Source: Nymphaea colorata (lineage: Eukaryota > Streptophyta > Magnoliopsida > Nymphaeales > Nymphaeaceae). Taken from it: 64,000 bases of DNA. This document shows, piece by piece, positions 47,688-60,890 of the stretch. The stretch is taken from the NCBI RefSeq assembly GCF_008831285.2, contig NC_045146.1, positions 6,770,972-6,834,971 on the forward strand, read 5' to 3'. The translations under genes and the position numbers were made by a program. The notes under the pieces were generated by a model. It did no database searches. It worked only from the letters and a program-made list of their open reading frames with translations, and had not been told where the DNA came from. Position 1 is the first letter of the stretch. Each line of letters starts with the position of its first letter.

Positions 47688-50600
47688 GTATACACAGGTT
47701 AAAACAGTGATGCATCTATGCAGTAACGAAATATGTCTTGGGTTACAAGGTTTGTAACTAAAAGCCCCATTACAAAAGGGCTGATGAAAATGCTCTGCCT
47801 TACTATTCAATATTCATCAATATGAGGAATGTTGAGAATTATCAGTAACGCAGTAACACAGAAACTATCAGTGACGCACTATATGTGCTACTAACTTATT
47901 TTCCTTTTTTTTTTGGCTCTCGTCTTCCCAAATGGGTGCAACTTGGTGTATTTACTAACAAATGTAACAAATAGACGAAAAATACGTCCAAATATAGAAA
48001 TACTCAAATCGTTATCACTTTTGCAGTATAGAAGGTCAACACTTGTGATACTTGGAATGAAAAATGGCCCCCTTCCAACCCCATCCTAATCCATTGTGCC
48101 AACTCCCTCAGGGACTATATTGATTCTAATATGACTGCTGAAGCCTACACTAATGTTTTTAGTTTCATGGCTATATCCGTACTTCTTTTCTTATAAAGAA
48201 CCTCCTATATGAAGCCGATGGTTGCCTTTCAAAAATTTATTTTACATCCTGGCAATAGTATTTTTTGTAATTACCCTTGAACATAAACCAGACTCCAGCC
48301 ATTGGGGGTTATCAACTGAAACAGGTCTAAGATGCCAACCACTTGCTTCATCTAAGTTGTGCATTAAAAGCAGCAAACGTTGTCGAAAGTATCTGGTGAA
48401 TGCTAAAAGCATGCCTTTTCGAGTAAAATGAAAAGCAAGGAAAGGGGGAATTGACTTACTGTCCTTAATGAAGAGATGTGCTAAAGTAGTCAAAGTAAAA
48501 CCGTCACCATAAGGACCTAGTAAGGAAAACCACAAAGTAGTAATACTCGCAAACTTACTTTCAGTTTTAGGAGTTCCAATGTTCCACAACTAAACATGAG
48601 CATGACCACCGTAACCAGAATTAACACCAAAACAAGAAGATCTAAAGCTCCATTGCATCAATTAATGGCAACACTTGACCACTTACGTGTTTTGTTCATC
48701 ACCATTTACCTTCAAAATAGGAAAAAAAAAAGGGGGGGAGGGGGAGGCCTATCAATCAAAACAAGTTAATGGAGAAAAACCAAGCCTCTTCTAAAATCAC
48801 AACTCAAAAAAGAAAACACAGAAAAATCGAAGATGGAAAAATTATACTCAACTGCTTATTTATCCTAACCAGTTTAGATCTAGGAACGTTTAGAGCCTAC
48901 TCGACCACCAATTCACTATAGCTTACAATGCTCTATTTGTACCACTTTGCCCGCATTTTCTACTAGAACCTTAGGAAAACCATAGAAACTAACTAATGTT
49001 AGCTAATTCTCCTCCAATAATGCATTCTTTAAGCAAATCTCAGCTTCCGTTGATAAAAATCCCAATCTGTTTGCAGTCAATTTTGTTGGTTGAACCAAAA
49101 TAGGTTTTTTGTTGGGAAATGAGCTCAATTTAAGCTTAATTCTTTAATTGTACATCAAACCAAGCTTAGAATAGGCCCATCACAACTGAACCAGCTTAAC
49201 TTTAGAAGCTCATAGAGTTCAATCCCTTCACAACTGTATAAGTGGTGTCATTTCTAAGGAAATAATCTAATCCTAGCTTAATCTCATTGTCAATTTCCAA
49301 ACCAACACGTAATAATTCATGTTTGGAATTCTAATGTGAATGCATGCTATATGTGTGCGACTTTGTCATGAAAATTTCATGTCGTAACATAAAATATAAG
49401 AATGGTTATGAGTTAAGACTTCCTTAGACAACTCTGAACTTGATGTAAACCTATTACCCATGTGGAGGATTATTAATCCAATCATCACAAGTGGAACTCT
49501 TGCCTCGAATACAAAAGAGAAACACCTAACTTATTACGAAAATGGAACATAACATTAAGTTAATATAACGACCAAGAATTTGGATGAAATGTGCTTGGAT
49601 CACCATGAAAATTGGTATCAACCTTCCATGTGCATAAAGACAAGATGCCAAAGTTGTGGATTGGGTAATCCTATCATAAAATAAAATTTAGAGGCCAAAC
49701 CGACTCACCGGAACACTAGTATTCTACAAAATAGAAACAGCACATATGGCTAGATGGCTAAGTTTGGGCAGATTGTCAACCGATCAAACGTGGTTGGATA
49801 GACATAAATTTGGTGGAAGAGTTCTATATACATTAGAGAAGAAATCCTATGTATTGGTTTGGCAAAATTATGCTCGGATTTACGATGGTGACGCACTCAA
49901 CTTATGACTCCAAACTAGTTTTCGACCTGTCCTACTCAGTGGCCAGCTTTTGGGTTGGGTAAACAAGGCAAACGGGATTAGTTTTGTCTAAAACTTGGGT
50001 ATAAGACTCTTTGTATTTATGAAAACCAACTGAAAGTTATGGAGTGTAAAAAGGATTCATAGGCTGGGAGCTGTGATATGACACTCTTGCGTAGAAATAT
50101 GTATATTGCAGAAAGCTATAAACATAACATAGGTGTACCATGGTAAGGTCCATAAGATAAAACTAGTCCAACAACCTGGGAATGGGTTCCAACCAATTTG
50201 CTAAGCTTTTAACATGCAAAGTAAATAAATTCAAAAATTATCCTTTGGACATCAAAATTTGACTCAACGAAGGGGCTAATCACTTTAGATGGGGCTAAAA
50301 TTTTGTGTGAAACATCTGGACATGTAGGGAAAACTAGTGGCTTCTACAGAGATGTAGGCAAGGTCCAAGGCAGAGAGGAGTCTAACATGTGTAGTTGGTG
50401 AACCTTTACACTATGTTTGGAGGTGGCCCAAGAGATTTTGGCAAGGTCCAAGGCAATACAGAGAAAGGTGAAGTAGATTATAGTCATTTGTGTGGACAGA
50501 TTTATTATTTTGTAATATGGATGATACCATGCACATGAGGACACATCAATTGTTCAAGGTCTGGGAAGATTTCAAGACCAGACAGTTCTTACTAGAATCA

Positions 50601-51599
50601 GCCACACTTGGTTTCTATATCAAGGTCTCACATAGTTTGTGATGCAAGACTCACCCTTGGTGGAGGGATGTACATAGGCTTATGGTTTTACAGACACATG
50701 TGGACCAGGTACATGTTCGGAGTCATAGGATATCATGTGTCTTCCCTTCATGCCTACTAATAGAGACTTTAGTAGACTCAAAGATATGACCAAAGAGCAA
50801 GTTAACTGGGACTACTTCAACTGTGATGAACAAATGACCTGATATTTCTTTTCAAGGATGAGAGACTACATCTTACTAAGACAATTCTTTTATGTCTCGT
50901 ACCATCGAGAGAGATGTGTTCGGCAGTTCTCTCAGAGATAGAAGAATACTTCAATGTTGGGTGTATTCGAGTTCAAAATTAATGAGTGGAAGGGGTTATG
51001 CGAGTTAGCTCATAGTTGTTGAAGAAACAGGATCTGACTTTTTCATTTGTGGTTTTCCATGTGCATCTAAAGAGTATGGGAAGTGGTGGAAGGTCGCCCA
51101 TACACCGTCCTATTTGTCTAACTTCTTTTTATTTTGACATATTGTGTAAACTTCATTCAGACAAATATTTTAATAAAGTTATCTTCTTCAATTTTTCGTT
51201 TTTTTTGTCACACACTCTTCACTTGCAATCTCCTAAATTACTCTATTTTACTATCATGACTAAGCATTGAATACATGGCTCTATGTAAGCAAAGATCACA
51301 CCCAACAAGAGGCAGCTATTCCTTTTGACTACAATGAGATGTATGCAGAACATGCTATGACAAACTCGAAAAGGAAAAAATAAAAACCATTTTTTCTCAT
51401 CACAATGTTTACCAAAATGACAGCCACTTTGATGATCGATCTAAGTATGAGAAAGTTGATTCATAAGCTTGTTTATAAACCTACGGACTCTTATGCCCCC
51501 GATAAGTCTACACAGCAAAATGAGGCCTTCAATGGAAGAAAAATGAAGAGAAAATTGTATAAGAAGACTAAGAATGCTCTATGTCATTCACCGGTTGAA
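47688..51599. other. intergenic, no gene recognised
   Basis: No supported frame or RNA. AGTAACGC / AGTGACGCAC motifs at about 47843-47880 resemble the CACTA subterminal motif at 10.8 kb but are too few to call an element. Confidence 0.4.
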
Positions 51600-52510
51600 T
51601 TTGTTGCCAAATGTATTTGATCTCGAACTTATGAATGCGTTGGTGGGTAGAATGCGGTAAGGTATATCAAGGTGAAGTCAACCACCACTTTCAAAACTAT
51701 GTGCAAAACAGTCAACTCAATTATGACCAATGGACCTGTAATGTTTTCCAATGATGATCAATTTAGATCCCTTGAGTTCAAGTTCATAACAAGGCACTTC
51801 ACACTATGGTATGGGTCAAAGGAGTATACGGTGCTAGCAGTTTCAACATTTGCCCCGAAGTGTTGGCTTGGTCCTAAGGGTCTCAGAAGAGGAATAAATA
51901 CTTGATAATTTGAGAATATATGGATTTGACAATCATAGCTAGAGTGTCAAAGGCTGGATACATCTAGAGGTTTACACCACTCGTTCTGTCCTCTTTTGTA
52001 TGGTAAATTTATCGACTGCATATAATTTATGAATGACGTGCCTTCGATGCTACATCAATGCATAAGGTAGAGTAAAAGATGAATGATAGTGTGATAATGA
52101 TAGAAATTTCAGAAGAGGCTCCCGTAACCAATGATTTCTCAACCAGCATGCCATATGCAGGTCCCAGCATGTGGAGTTCTAAAGAAGTTAGCTCGGGAGG
52201 TAGTCTATCTTGGTTTCAACTAAGGCAAAATGTCGAGCATATAAATGAAGTGGTGGAATGGAAGGGCCCAGTCTTCTACTAGGAGGGAGAGTAAATAAAG
52301 AAACATCAGACTATCCATTCTACAAATGGTTCTCAGAAATATTGAAAGGATTTGACCTGATCATAAAACGTGGATATCAGTCATGTGGTGGACTAGATCT
52401 GAATAGGAACAGCTGAGTCAACCCAATCATCATCCCAGGACAAAGGGGAGTAGAGGGACTCGGCTACAAGATGAAGGCATCTGATGACATATTGCAAAAC
52501 GTGCCCAAGT
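51600..52510 (+). pseudogene. Ty3/gypsy protease-region remnant with G-patch-like end
   Basis: Fragments in different frames follow the plan of plant TAT/Ogre-type gypsy protease regions. VMFSNDDQFRSLEF (about 51745) is like the FSDEDLPPEG stretch. LRIYGFDNHS (about 51910) is like the IRAFDG stretch, and MNDVPSMLHQCIR (about 52030) is like GAVPSSLHQKLKF. MPYAGPSMWSSKEVSSGGSL precedes IIKRGYQSCGGL (about 52355; GYQPGKGLG pattern) and IIIPGQRGVEGLGYKM (about 52425), a G-patch-like motif. The catalytic DNGSALN site is not visible. Assignment rests on the order of weak matches. Confidence 0.5.
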
Positions 52511-53099
52511 AGAGGAATTAATTGTTAAAGCCAAGGGAGACCTGACGTTGTTCGTGCTTAGCCCTTCATCATTCTCCTCATAACTTTTAGGGAGAATGGG
52601 AGTCCCAAAATGTTTGTCTAGTTAATAAAGTTATAATTTCTTTCCAAGTATCCCCTGGCCATTTGTACTCTTAAAATTGGCGTGGGGCTGCCCAATTTGT
52701 TCCCTTATCCTATCAAATTTATTATTCTAATTATTCTTTCAAGAAAGCTTGACAATGTCAGGAAAGAAGCATAGTGCCAGCATTTATCAGTCCAAGAAAG
52801 AGGAGGTAGAAATGGCACTACCCAAATATCTGGCAAAACAGTATGGCGAGAATGAAGAAAACGGGATCGCTCATGAAGTTTTCCAAAAGTACTAATCAAA
52901 CTCATGAGTAGAAGCAAAATGGCATGGAAAGGATGATTGAGGAATAGATTTTTTCACACAAATGCAATGGAATCCTACCAGGAGAAATTCCCTCCACAAT
53001 AATGTTGATAGACAAGAAAGAAGGAAAATTAGAACATGAGGAAAAGAATGTTGTTTTGGAAGGGGAGCAAGACAAACGAGGCAAGCGCCCTAAGTGGAT

Positions 53100-53390
53100 C
53101 AAGGGTTGCAAATTCAAACCCTAACTAGACACTTGGAGGAAATACTGGATTACATTCTATCTCGAAATCAAGTTCCCAACACTTCTGAATCTACCACCAA
53201 TCAATGGCAAAAGAATGGATCGATTCTGCAAGTTCCACAGAACCTGGGACATGATACTGAGGAATGTGTTCTATTGAAAAATATAATTTGGGACTATAAT
53301 GAAGACGAGATCCTAATTGAAGGAGATCAAGGCATGTGTGTGGAAACAACATTTGCCAAGTTGGGAAGGGATAATGAATCTAAAACTTGA
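53100..53390 (+). pseudogene. Ty3/gypsy gag C-terminal remnant
   Basis: FCKFHRTW in one frame continues as GHDTEECVLLKNII in another. Together these give the gypsy gag pattern CxFHxxxGHxTEDCxxLKxxIE, split by a frameshift at about 53250. The open frame then runs to 53387 without recognisable features. It lies after, not before, the protease-like piece, so the two are from separate or rearranged copies. Confidence 0.7.
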
Positions 53391-53519
53391 TACTCTTTTT
53401 ATATGAACTCTCCTTGATTAATAAATGATTGTTTTGGTGGCCAGACTCTCTCTTCCTCTCCCTTTGCAGTGCATTACATAACATAACATGGTATAGCATG
53501 GATTTGCATTTTCTGCCTA

Positions 53520-54310
53520 ACACTGGGGCATGTAATTCAACGGTCTAAGATGTAGGACCACAAAAATTTCAAATGACTTTCAAAATTGTCCTTAAAAAAA
53601 AGAACTTTTGACTATTGGGTGATTCACACTTAAGAAACAACCTCAAACTCTTAAACTTTAAGAGTCTATGAACTTTTAAAATCTAGAACTTAGATTTATT
53701 AAAGAACTTTCAAAATTTGGAACTGTTGAGATCTTTTGAGATCTTGAACTTCAATGTTCTCAGGAAATGATAAGATACCCTGAACTTTGACACTCTTCAA
53801 TTCACAAGTTCTTGAAGCTCTTGAACTTTGGAAGTCCTTGTATGATTCACCCTTGCACTTGGCACAATAAATTGCTGCCTTTCACACCACCCACGTACTT
53901 TTTGCTCATGGAACCCACATTGCACTAGACCAAAACCTGCAATATGGAACTCACCACATGCACCCCTTGCATTTCAGTGCAACAAACTTCCACTTTTGTG
54001 CACAAAACTATGCTTCGGTGCTTTGAGCTTGTGCATGTGTGCCCTAAACTTTTTTTGCAGCAGACCGAACTGCTATTGTAAGTGCACACAATCAGTGGGG
54101 AAATGGTTCACCACGAACATGCTACACACAATGAAATCACGCCTTTGGTGCTCCTACGCTTTTTTGCAAAGAGCTTACGTTGCATTATCTCGAAGATCTG
54201 TGGTTAGTATTCATGCTTCAACACACTTGGAACTTGTGCCTTGGCACACCTAGAACTCGTGCTTTAATGCATTAGAACTTTTGCCTCGACAGACTGAACT
54301 TTTAGCTTCT
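53520..54310. repeat. GAACTT-rich quasi-repeat region
   Basis: GAACTT(T/C), GAGCTTGTG and TTTGGCAC-type words recur every 20-40 bases without a fixed period. Likely degenerate low-complexity or decayed tandem DNA. Nothing coding is called. Confidence 0.45.
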
Positions 54311-55606
54311 ACAAACTGAGCCTATCCTTTGACATGAAAGCATTGCATGCATTTTAAATTTTGAAGCTTGGTAAGATACTTGTTTTTACAACTTTAATAC
54401 TTTATCAAGAAAAAGAACAATCCCTAATCAGTGCCCAAAGTAATCAAAGCTTAATTCTCAAAGGAACTTTGGTGTGAGCTATGATGAAAAATTTAATGAA
54501 ATTGAGAGGACAGAATTATTATGATGAGTTCACAAAGAAAGAACTCGTCTAGAACTTGTCCTTGTACTAGGGGCATCTTTTGAACTATGTTTAGAAAAAC
54601 ATTGTATAAGAAAATATATCTTCCAAAATCACCTATTTATGAAGTGGGATGTTTTTATTCCCCCAGAATCTGAAAATCATGAGTTGGTAACCATTCACTA
54701 TTTGGATCTCCAAGAAATTTATTCTAAAAATCAAAGACAACATTTCTTACACTAAGGCATATTTTTTTAAAAAAAAAAATTGGGACGAAATCTGTTAACA
54801 GCCCAAATTTTCCCGCTTTGCCAAATTTTCATTTTACCCTCTGTGAGACAATATCATTGTGTTTGAACTAACTTTGAAAACAAGTGGTCTTTATTCTAGA
54901 GCTTACTAAACTTGCCCCACTTGGGTGCCAAACACCTAGGACCAGAGCCTTACGACCTAGTCACCCTGCCAAATGACCCTGCTACCCCTCAACCTTAGAG
55001 ATTTTCTAGAATTATGAGAAGTGTTCAAAACCAGTCCAATCAGGAGATATCTCAGCTCGACAAGCCCTTGTGAGCAGTTAGGATTAGCTCACTCCAACTC
55101 ATTTCAGTTCAAGTTAGCTCAAGTTAGCCACTAAACTCAGTTATAGAGCTCAAAGTTCACTTTGAACTAGTCCATCTCAGTGAACCCAACTAGATTTAGC
55201 TGACCTTGAATTACAGAGGCCAGAATGCCAGCTCTAGCTTAATACATGCATGCACCATGTCACTCTTTCTCCTACCTAAGATAAAGCTAAGTTACATCCA
55301 CTCCCAACGAGACCATTCTGAGCGAGAAACAAGTGCATTACTAACAGAGTTCAGACTCCGTTCAAATTACTTAGAAACAATTCAATTTAGTTCCACCTAA
55401 CTTCCAGTGCAATTCTCCAATCTAAACTGAAAATGAATTCCACTGAATTGGAGTGAACTCAGTTTGAACTCATAAATCGATCTAGCATGATCGACTTCAC
55501 TTTCCTTCAAACACTCATTAATTGATTCATTATAGATCCAATTCATTTCAATTAGAATGCAATTTTGAATAGCTTTTAACTAGACTTTGCTTTCTTCTGA
55601 AAAACT

Positions 55607-55788
55607 TGGCCTGGGTCCACCCGACGGGTGCTCGATCCAGCCCGATAACATTAAACTTAATAATATATATTTTATTTTTAAAAATATATTTATATTCAAA
55701 AAAATTATTTCATATTTTAAAAAATAATTTTTTATTGTAACCGGACCCCGGGTTTTGGACATTGGGCCAGCCCGATGACCAGGCCTAC
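55607..55788. mobile_element. inverted-repeat element with GGCCTGG ends, tentative
   Basis: The left end GGCCTGGGTCCACCCGACGG and the right end (reverse complement) GGCCTGGTCATCGGGCTGGC enclose an A/T-rich core. The ends are only partly similar, and no target duplication was found. Confidence 0.3.
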
Positions 55789-56429
55789 TGATCATGTGTT
55801 CCTATGTTTGGTTTGCATAAATCACACATATGAACAGATCATCCATTTTTAGCCCACATGTAGGGCCCTCAAGCAGGGGCAAACCATATTTTCACATCAC
55901 ATGTCCCATTTTATTCTTGAACACAGGATGTACGACCTATATAACTAAGTTCATTATTTTAGATCCTCAATTCTTGACCACAAGTCTCTTAGACTTCAAA
56001 ATCCAAATCTCTTATCTATATTTTGTCTAGATCGAAACCTTTGATCTGCATTCTCATCTAGAATTCTATCAAATTCAGGAGCCAGTCTCTACGACCTTCC
56101 TTGCACTCAAATATTGTCCAAGATCTCTAATTCTGATCCAGAACCATGACCCAGGTTCATTTTACATGGACACCTTTCATTTTGGCTCCACATATGAATT
56201 ACATATTTGATATATATATTTATAGTTTACCTAAGTTCCTGCACCATATGTTTGCCTTCATTTCTCTGTGTCCCATCAGAGGGGGCATGCTTTTTTTCCT
56301 CTAGAGCCCTTAAGCAACCATATGAGGATGATCTCCTTCTATTATTTCTCGATTTCATTGCAAATCAAGCTCAAAATCTCAAAAAAACTATTTATGAAAT
56401 ATGCCTTTAATGTCCGACATTTTACTAAG

Positions 56430-58740
56430 TTTCATGTTTTAACCTTTGGTTTTTAACCAAGGACAATTTCTAAGCTCAAAATGTTGTGTCAAAAACCCTA
56501 GGTTCTTGCATGGACTAGCTAAAACCCTGCGTCAAACTCCCAATTAGGCTTCATTCCAAAGTGAAACCAAGGCTGGTTAGAACCCACAATCATGGAAACC
56601 TTAAGACTGAACCCTAGATTGAACCCGCCCAATTAACTTGCACCAGAATCTTCCTAATAGCTGACATTAGTCTATTATGAAGACCAAAGAGTTTGGATTT
56701 AAATACTACAGGTCTGAAAAAAAGATTTTCGCTAGTTAGGCTTGAATCCCAATTTTGGAACGTGAACCTAGAATTTGGATTTGCATCTCCCATGAGCATG
56801 AGCCTATTTGAAACCCAAATACGTGATATGGAACTTTGGATCTTAGACCAATCTCAACAATAGTATCATTTGAACTTCCAAAGTTAGATCCTTGATTTGA
56901 AATTTGGATCTGGATCTAAATCCAGATCTTAACTACTGATTTATATCATGTGATCTCAAAAACCCAAAATGGAACCTTAGATCTTATTATTAAATTGTAC
57001 TCTAAATAAATCCTTATTTGGCCCATGACATTAAATATTGAATCATAACATCTAATTTGGATATCAAAGTTGGATTTGGATCTAAGTATTGGATAGAGAC
57101 CTTGATTTTGAATCCCAACCCAGGCTTTGAAGTTAGATTGGATTATTGAATTTTATGAAATCTAAAACCCTAGAAGATATTTAGAATCAGGTCTCTGCTT
57201 AAATTGAACATTGGACCTAATATCTAATCTTAGATCAAATTGGGATCTGAATAGCACCACGACCAAATCTTGATACCTAGAAACATCATCTTTCTGATAT
57301 TAGTTGCATGCATCATTTAGGTTAGTTCTGTAATGAATAAAGGGTACAAATATTTTCTCTTTAAGAATTTCTTTCAGTTGAAAACCCTAGATCTTTGAGA
57401 TCTACATAGAGTTAAAGAAATATTGGATCTAGAGCAAATTTACTTCATTGAACTTAGTGTCTAACTGACATTTAACCATTTTGAAAATTTACAGACTAGT
57501 GTAGTCCTCTAACTGCATACCACAACAAAGGTGCCATGAATGGTCAAACCTTGTACCGATAGGCCGGGTTCAGTCTCTCTGGATCCCGTGATGATCTAAG
57601 GTGGAGGCAAGTACATGTAAGTTTCCCCATTTATGGTTTGTATGTAAAGTTGGCAAATTTTGCATGACAACACATGGAAACTAAATTGCTTTGATTCTAG
57701 AATGAGTTAACCTAAGTTGAGCTTGGGTTAGTCATCCTCATAAAGACAAGCATGTCTTATGCTCTGCTGAGCTAACTCGACCAAGTTGTGCGAAAATGGG
57801 CTAAAACCTATAGAAATATGAGGGAGAGCGACCATGGAGTAAGTTCAAAACTTCTTATAACTAAAATTCATAAGTTGTACTTTTTGAGCCACTAAAGTTA
57901 CACTAAGATGGCATTTGATGGTGTTGGGACACCTCGGAATGGAACAAACATATTCCATTTCCTCAAATTTCTATCAAACACCATCCTCATAACAAGGCAT
58001 ACAACATGAACAACAAGGCATGGGGTATAAATAACCCCAACGACCTGTCCTGTTTCGAGGAAATCCTTGGAACTTCCAAGGACAGGATGCTCGAGTGGAG
58101 GGCTCACGTCTTTTCTCCTACTTGAAACATCTCTCTTCCTCTCCTCATCTCTCTCTCTCTCTCTCTCTCTCCCCCCTCCCCCCCCCCCGTCTTCTATGCC
58201 CTTCTAGCTTCTATGCAGTTCTGTCTGGTTCTCAACACAATCTTTTGGGGCAAGAAGCAACAATATTTTTGCCAATTCATCACCATCCTCCATCGTTAGG
58301 GGTTCTTGTCCAGGTAACTGTTACTTCTTGTTGTACATCTCTCTGCCTCTCTTATATTCAAGAAAGCAACCTAGGGTTTTGTTACCACCCCAAATTTTTC
58401 AAAAGTCTGTATTCCATTTTATACAAACAAGATTGTCAGTTATTTCAACCATTTTTACAGTGATTTGGATCAAATTTTAGACCCACAGCCCAAGCTCAAC
58501 TCAAAACAGATTTCTAGATCCATATCCAAATTCAAATCCCAACCCTGGAGCCAAGATAGATTTTTATATCCATATCCAAATCCAATTCTCAATCCTAGAT
58601 CCAAAATGAACCCTCTAGACCTATATCTGAATCCAAATGCAAGATTTAAATCCAAAATCTAACTTTAGATCAAGATTTGGATCCAAATCCAAGTCCTAGA
58701 TCTAAAATTCACACCTTCATCCGAAATAAGAAACCAAATT
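56430..58740. repeat. low-complexity AGATCCAAATC quasi-repeats
   Basis: The words GGATC(T/C), AGATCTAAAT, TTGGATCTGG and their relatives fill 56430-57260 and 58460-58730. In the second block three or four units of about 52-58 bp are visible, each with ATCCATATCCAAATCC-like then CTAGATCCAAAAT-like parts. Both strands stay open across it, which reflects the repeat and not coding. Confidence 0.55.
58148..58188. repeat. (CT)n followed by poly-C
   Basis: CT dinucleotides passing into C-runs of 6 and 11 bases. Confidence 0.9.
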
Positions 58741-60536
58741 TCACAGTCGAGCCCAACGAATGAAATTAAGTCCAAACTAGGAAAATGGACACATAAAGCC
58801 GCTCTCGAATCTCAATTAGATCCAAAACCAAAGTTTCAATCTAAATCAAGAATTTCAACTCAAAATCCAAAGTTGAAGTCAAAATTAACAAACTTTGGTA
58901 CTATTGAGAGTTGTGCCACAGAATTTAAAAATATGTTTAGAGCCTAAACCACTCATCTAATCCTTGATCTGAGCCTCAGACGTCAATTAGAACACATTGG
59001 CGACCAAACAAACCTGATCTGGATCTTAAACGAGCCTGGAAGCACTCAAAATGTTGTCGAACCTGTTTGTAACGAAAGACCATTTTGCCTTTAAAATATG
59101 CATTTTAAAAAATAAATTTTTATATTTTTTGTGTGTGGGACTCTCTTGGAAGCCAGAGAGGTGAAAGCCACCCCTTATTGGTCCAAAACGGGCGAATAAG
59201 GGGGCATTTTGCCCCCCTCTCCCGCGTGCCCTGCATGTTGCCAAGCGCCATCTTCTGGCCAAGGCACATGCGGCCAATCATGGTTGCACACGCCGAGGTG
59301 GCATAGAGGCATGTCCTTCACCTTGTACAGACCATGTTTTGGCTAAAAATCGCCCTTTTGGTCTGTTGTGTGGGCACTAGCCCTACCAACACCCCCAAGG
59401 GTTGTTTGTAGGGCTAAGGGCCAATCCCATTTGGTCAAGACATATCTTAAAAAAAAATAAAATGATCCAAAAATAATTCAAAAATACTTGAAATTTGCAT
59501 GAAAATATTGTTAAATTTAAAAAGAAAATCAATGTTTGAGTTTTGGCTCCAAAACTCTCCATAAATACCTCAAAAATGTTTTATCTATGACATGAGCTAA
59601 CTCTTTGGAAACCTCCAGTGCTTTCTTATTTGAAGGCTTAGAGTTTTTCCCTTAGCTCTCTCTCCTCATTTCCCTCCTTTCATCTTCTTCTTCTTCTCTA
59701 ATCTTAGGAGCAATCTTCTCCAACATCTACTCTTCCAGGGAACACGAGGAGGCTTCTTGGAGAGGCATCCTCAACGCCTTGGAGCTTCACTCGATGAAGC
59801 TTTTCTAAAAGCACTTTCATTAGAGGTATGTAGTCGTCCTCTCACTTTCATTTCTTTTCATTTCTCTTTGTCATCTCCTTATGCCCATGCAAGAGAGATC
59901 TAAAGATCTCCTATCCGGAGTCAAGAGCTACTCTCGAGTGCACCGACAGTACGAGCATGGCGAAATAAATTTTATTTCTTCATTTATTTTATGCTTCTTT
60001 TATTTCTTTGTTCATTAAATGTGTGCATTATTCATGTTTGAGATGATGTTCATGCATGGTAGACTGTTTTTTTTTAATATGCAAATGAATGATAAGAATG
60101 AGTGTTTGGATTGTAATTTCTTTGTTATTATGTTGACTTTTGGGATGAGATTTACCCAACTCGAGAGAACCCCTTACAAATGTGTATATGTTAAAATGCA
60201 TCTTCATGACATTCTTATGTTTAGCATTTCTCTTAATCCCCAATTATGGATCCCAATGAGAGTTTTCTTATGTTATTAACTTTTCATTTCATGTGTGTTT
60301 TTTTTTCTTCCATACCCAATGGTAGGAGAAATAAATTTTCTTTTAATAGATTAAATGATTATTATTTTATGCTTATATAAAAAACATTTGGAATCATGTT
60401 TTCAAAAGAATTTTGAAAGTAATAAGGTCTTAGAGACTTAACCTAGACTCTTGCATGAGCTCAAGTTCCTCTCCAGCATACATAGAAAAATCCAAGTAAG
60501 AAATGCTCTAAGTTATCTCTTGATTTTAATTTTCAA

Positions 60537-60890
60537 ATAGTATATGCATATATGCATGTTATATACGTATACGTATAAATGTACACAAACATATATATAT
60601 ACACATAAATAAATATACATGTGCGCTCCACTTTCTCTTTTTAAAATCTCTCTCTTACTCTCTCTTCGAGTTAATTCTTTCTTTTACAAACTTTCATATA
60701 CATATATATATATATATATCTAAGTACATATATATAAATATATATTTCTCTATCTCTCTCTTTCTAAAATTTTCTTCTCTCTCTCTCTTTTTCTCTTAAA
60801 TTTAAGATCTTTTTAAATTTTCATATACTTATATATACAACAATATATACATACACACATACATCTCTCTCTCTTTAAATTTTTCTTTCT
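60537..60890. repeat. TA/CA/CT simple-sequence-rich block
   Basis: Many short TATATA, CATATA and CTCTCT runs alternate over about 350 bases, downstream of the TATA-like LTR promoter candidate. Non-coding. Confidence 0.75.

Larger units (their letters stand above)
54791..59960 (+). repeat. possible long gypsy LTR (start and promoter seen, end not found)
   Basis: An A-rich tract and TTGGGACGAAATC precede TGTTAACAGCCCAAATTTTC at 54791. This resembles the GGGACGAA...TGTAACAACCC junction where gypsy pol ends and the LTR begins. Much further on, CTCCATAAATACC (TATA-like, 59560-59567) is followed by a CT-rich leader-like stretch (59620-59760), as in an LTR promoter/R region. No second LTR, PBS or CA end was located, so the extent is an upper estimate. 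Confidence 0.3.

Noticed and set aside
47840-47885. AGTAACGC motifs as another CACTA end
   Set aside because: Only two or three motifs, with no terminal inverted repeat.
58465-58662. 65-codon frame and its mirror on the other strand
   Set aside because: Both are products of the AGATCCAAATC quasi-repeat, which lacks stops in several frames.
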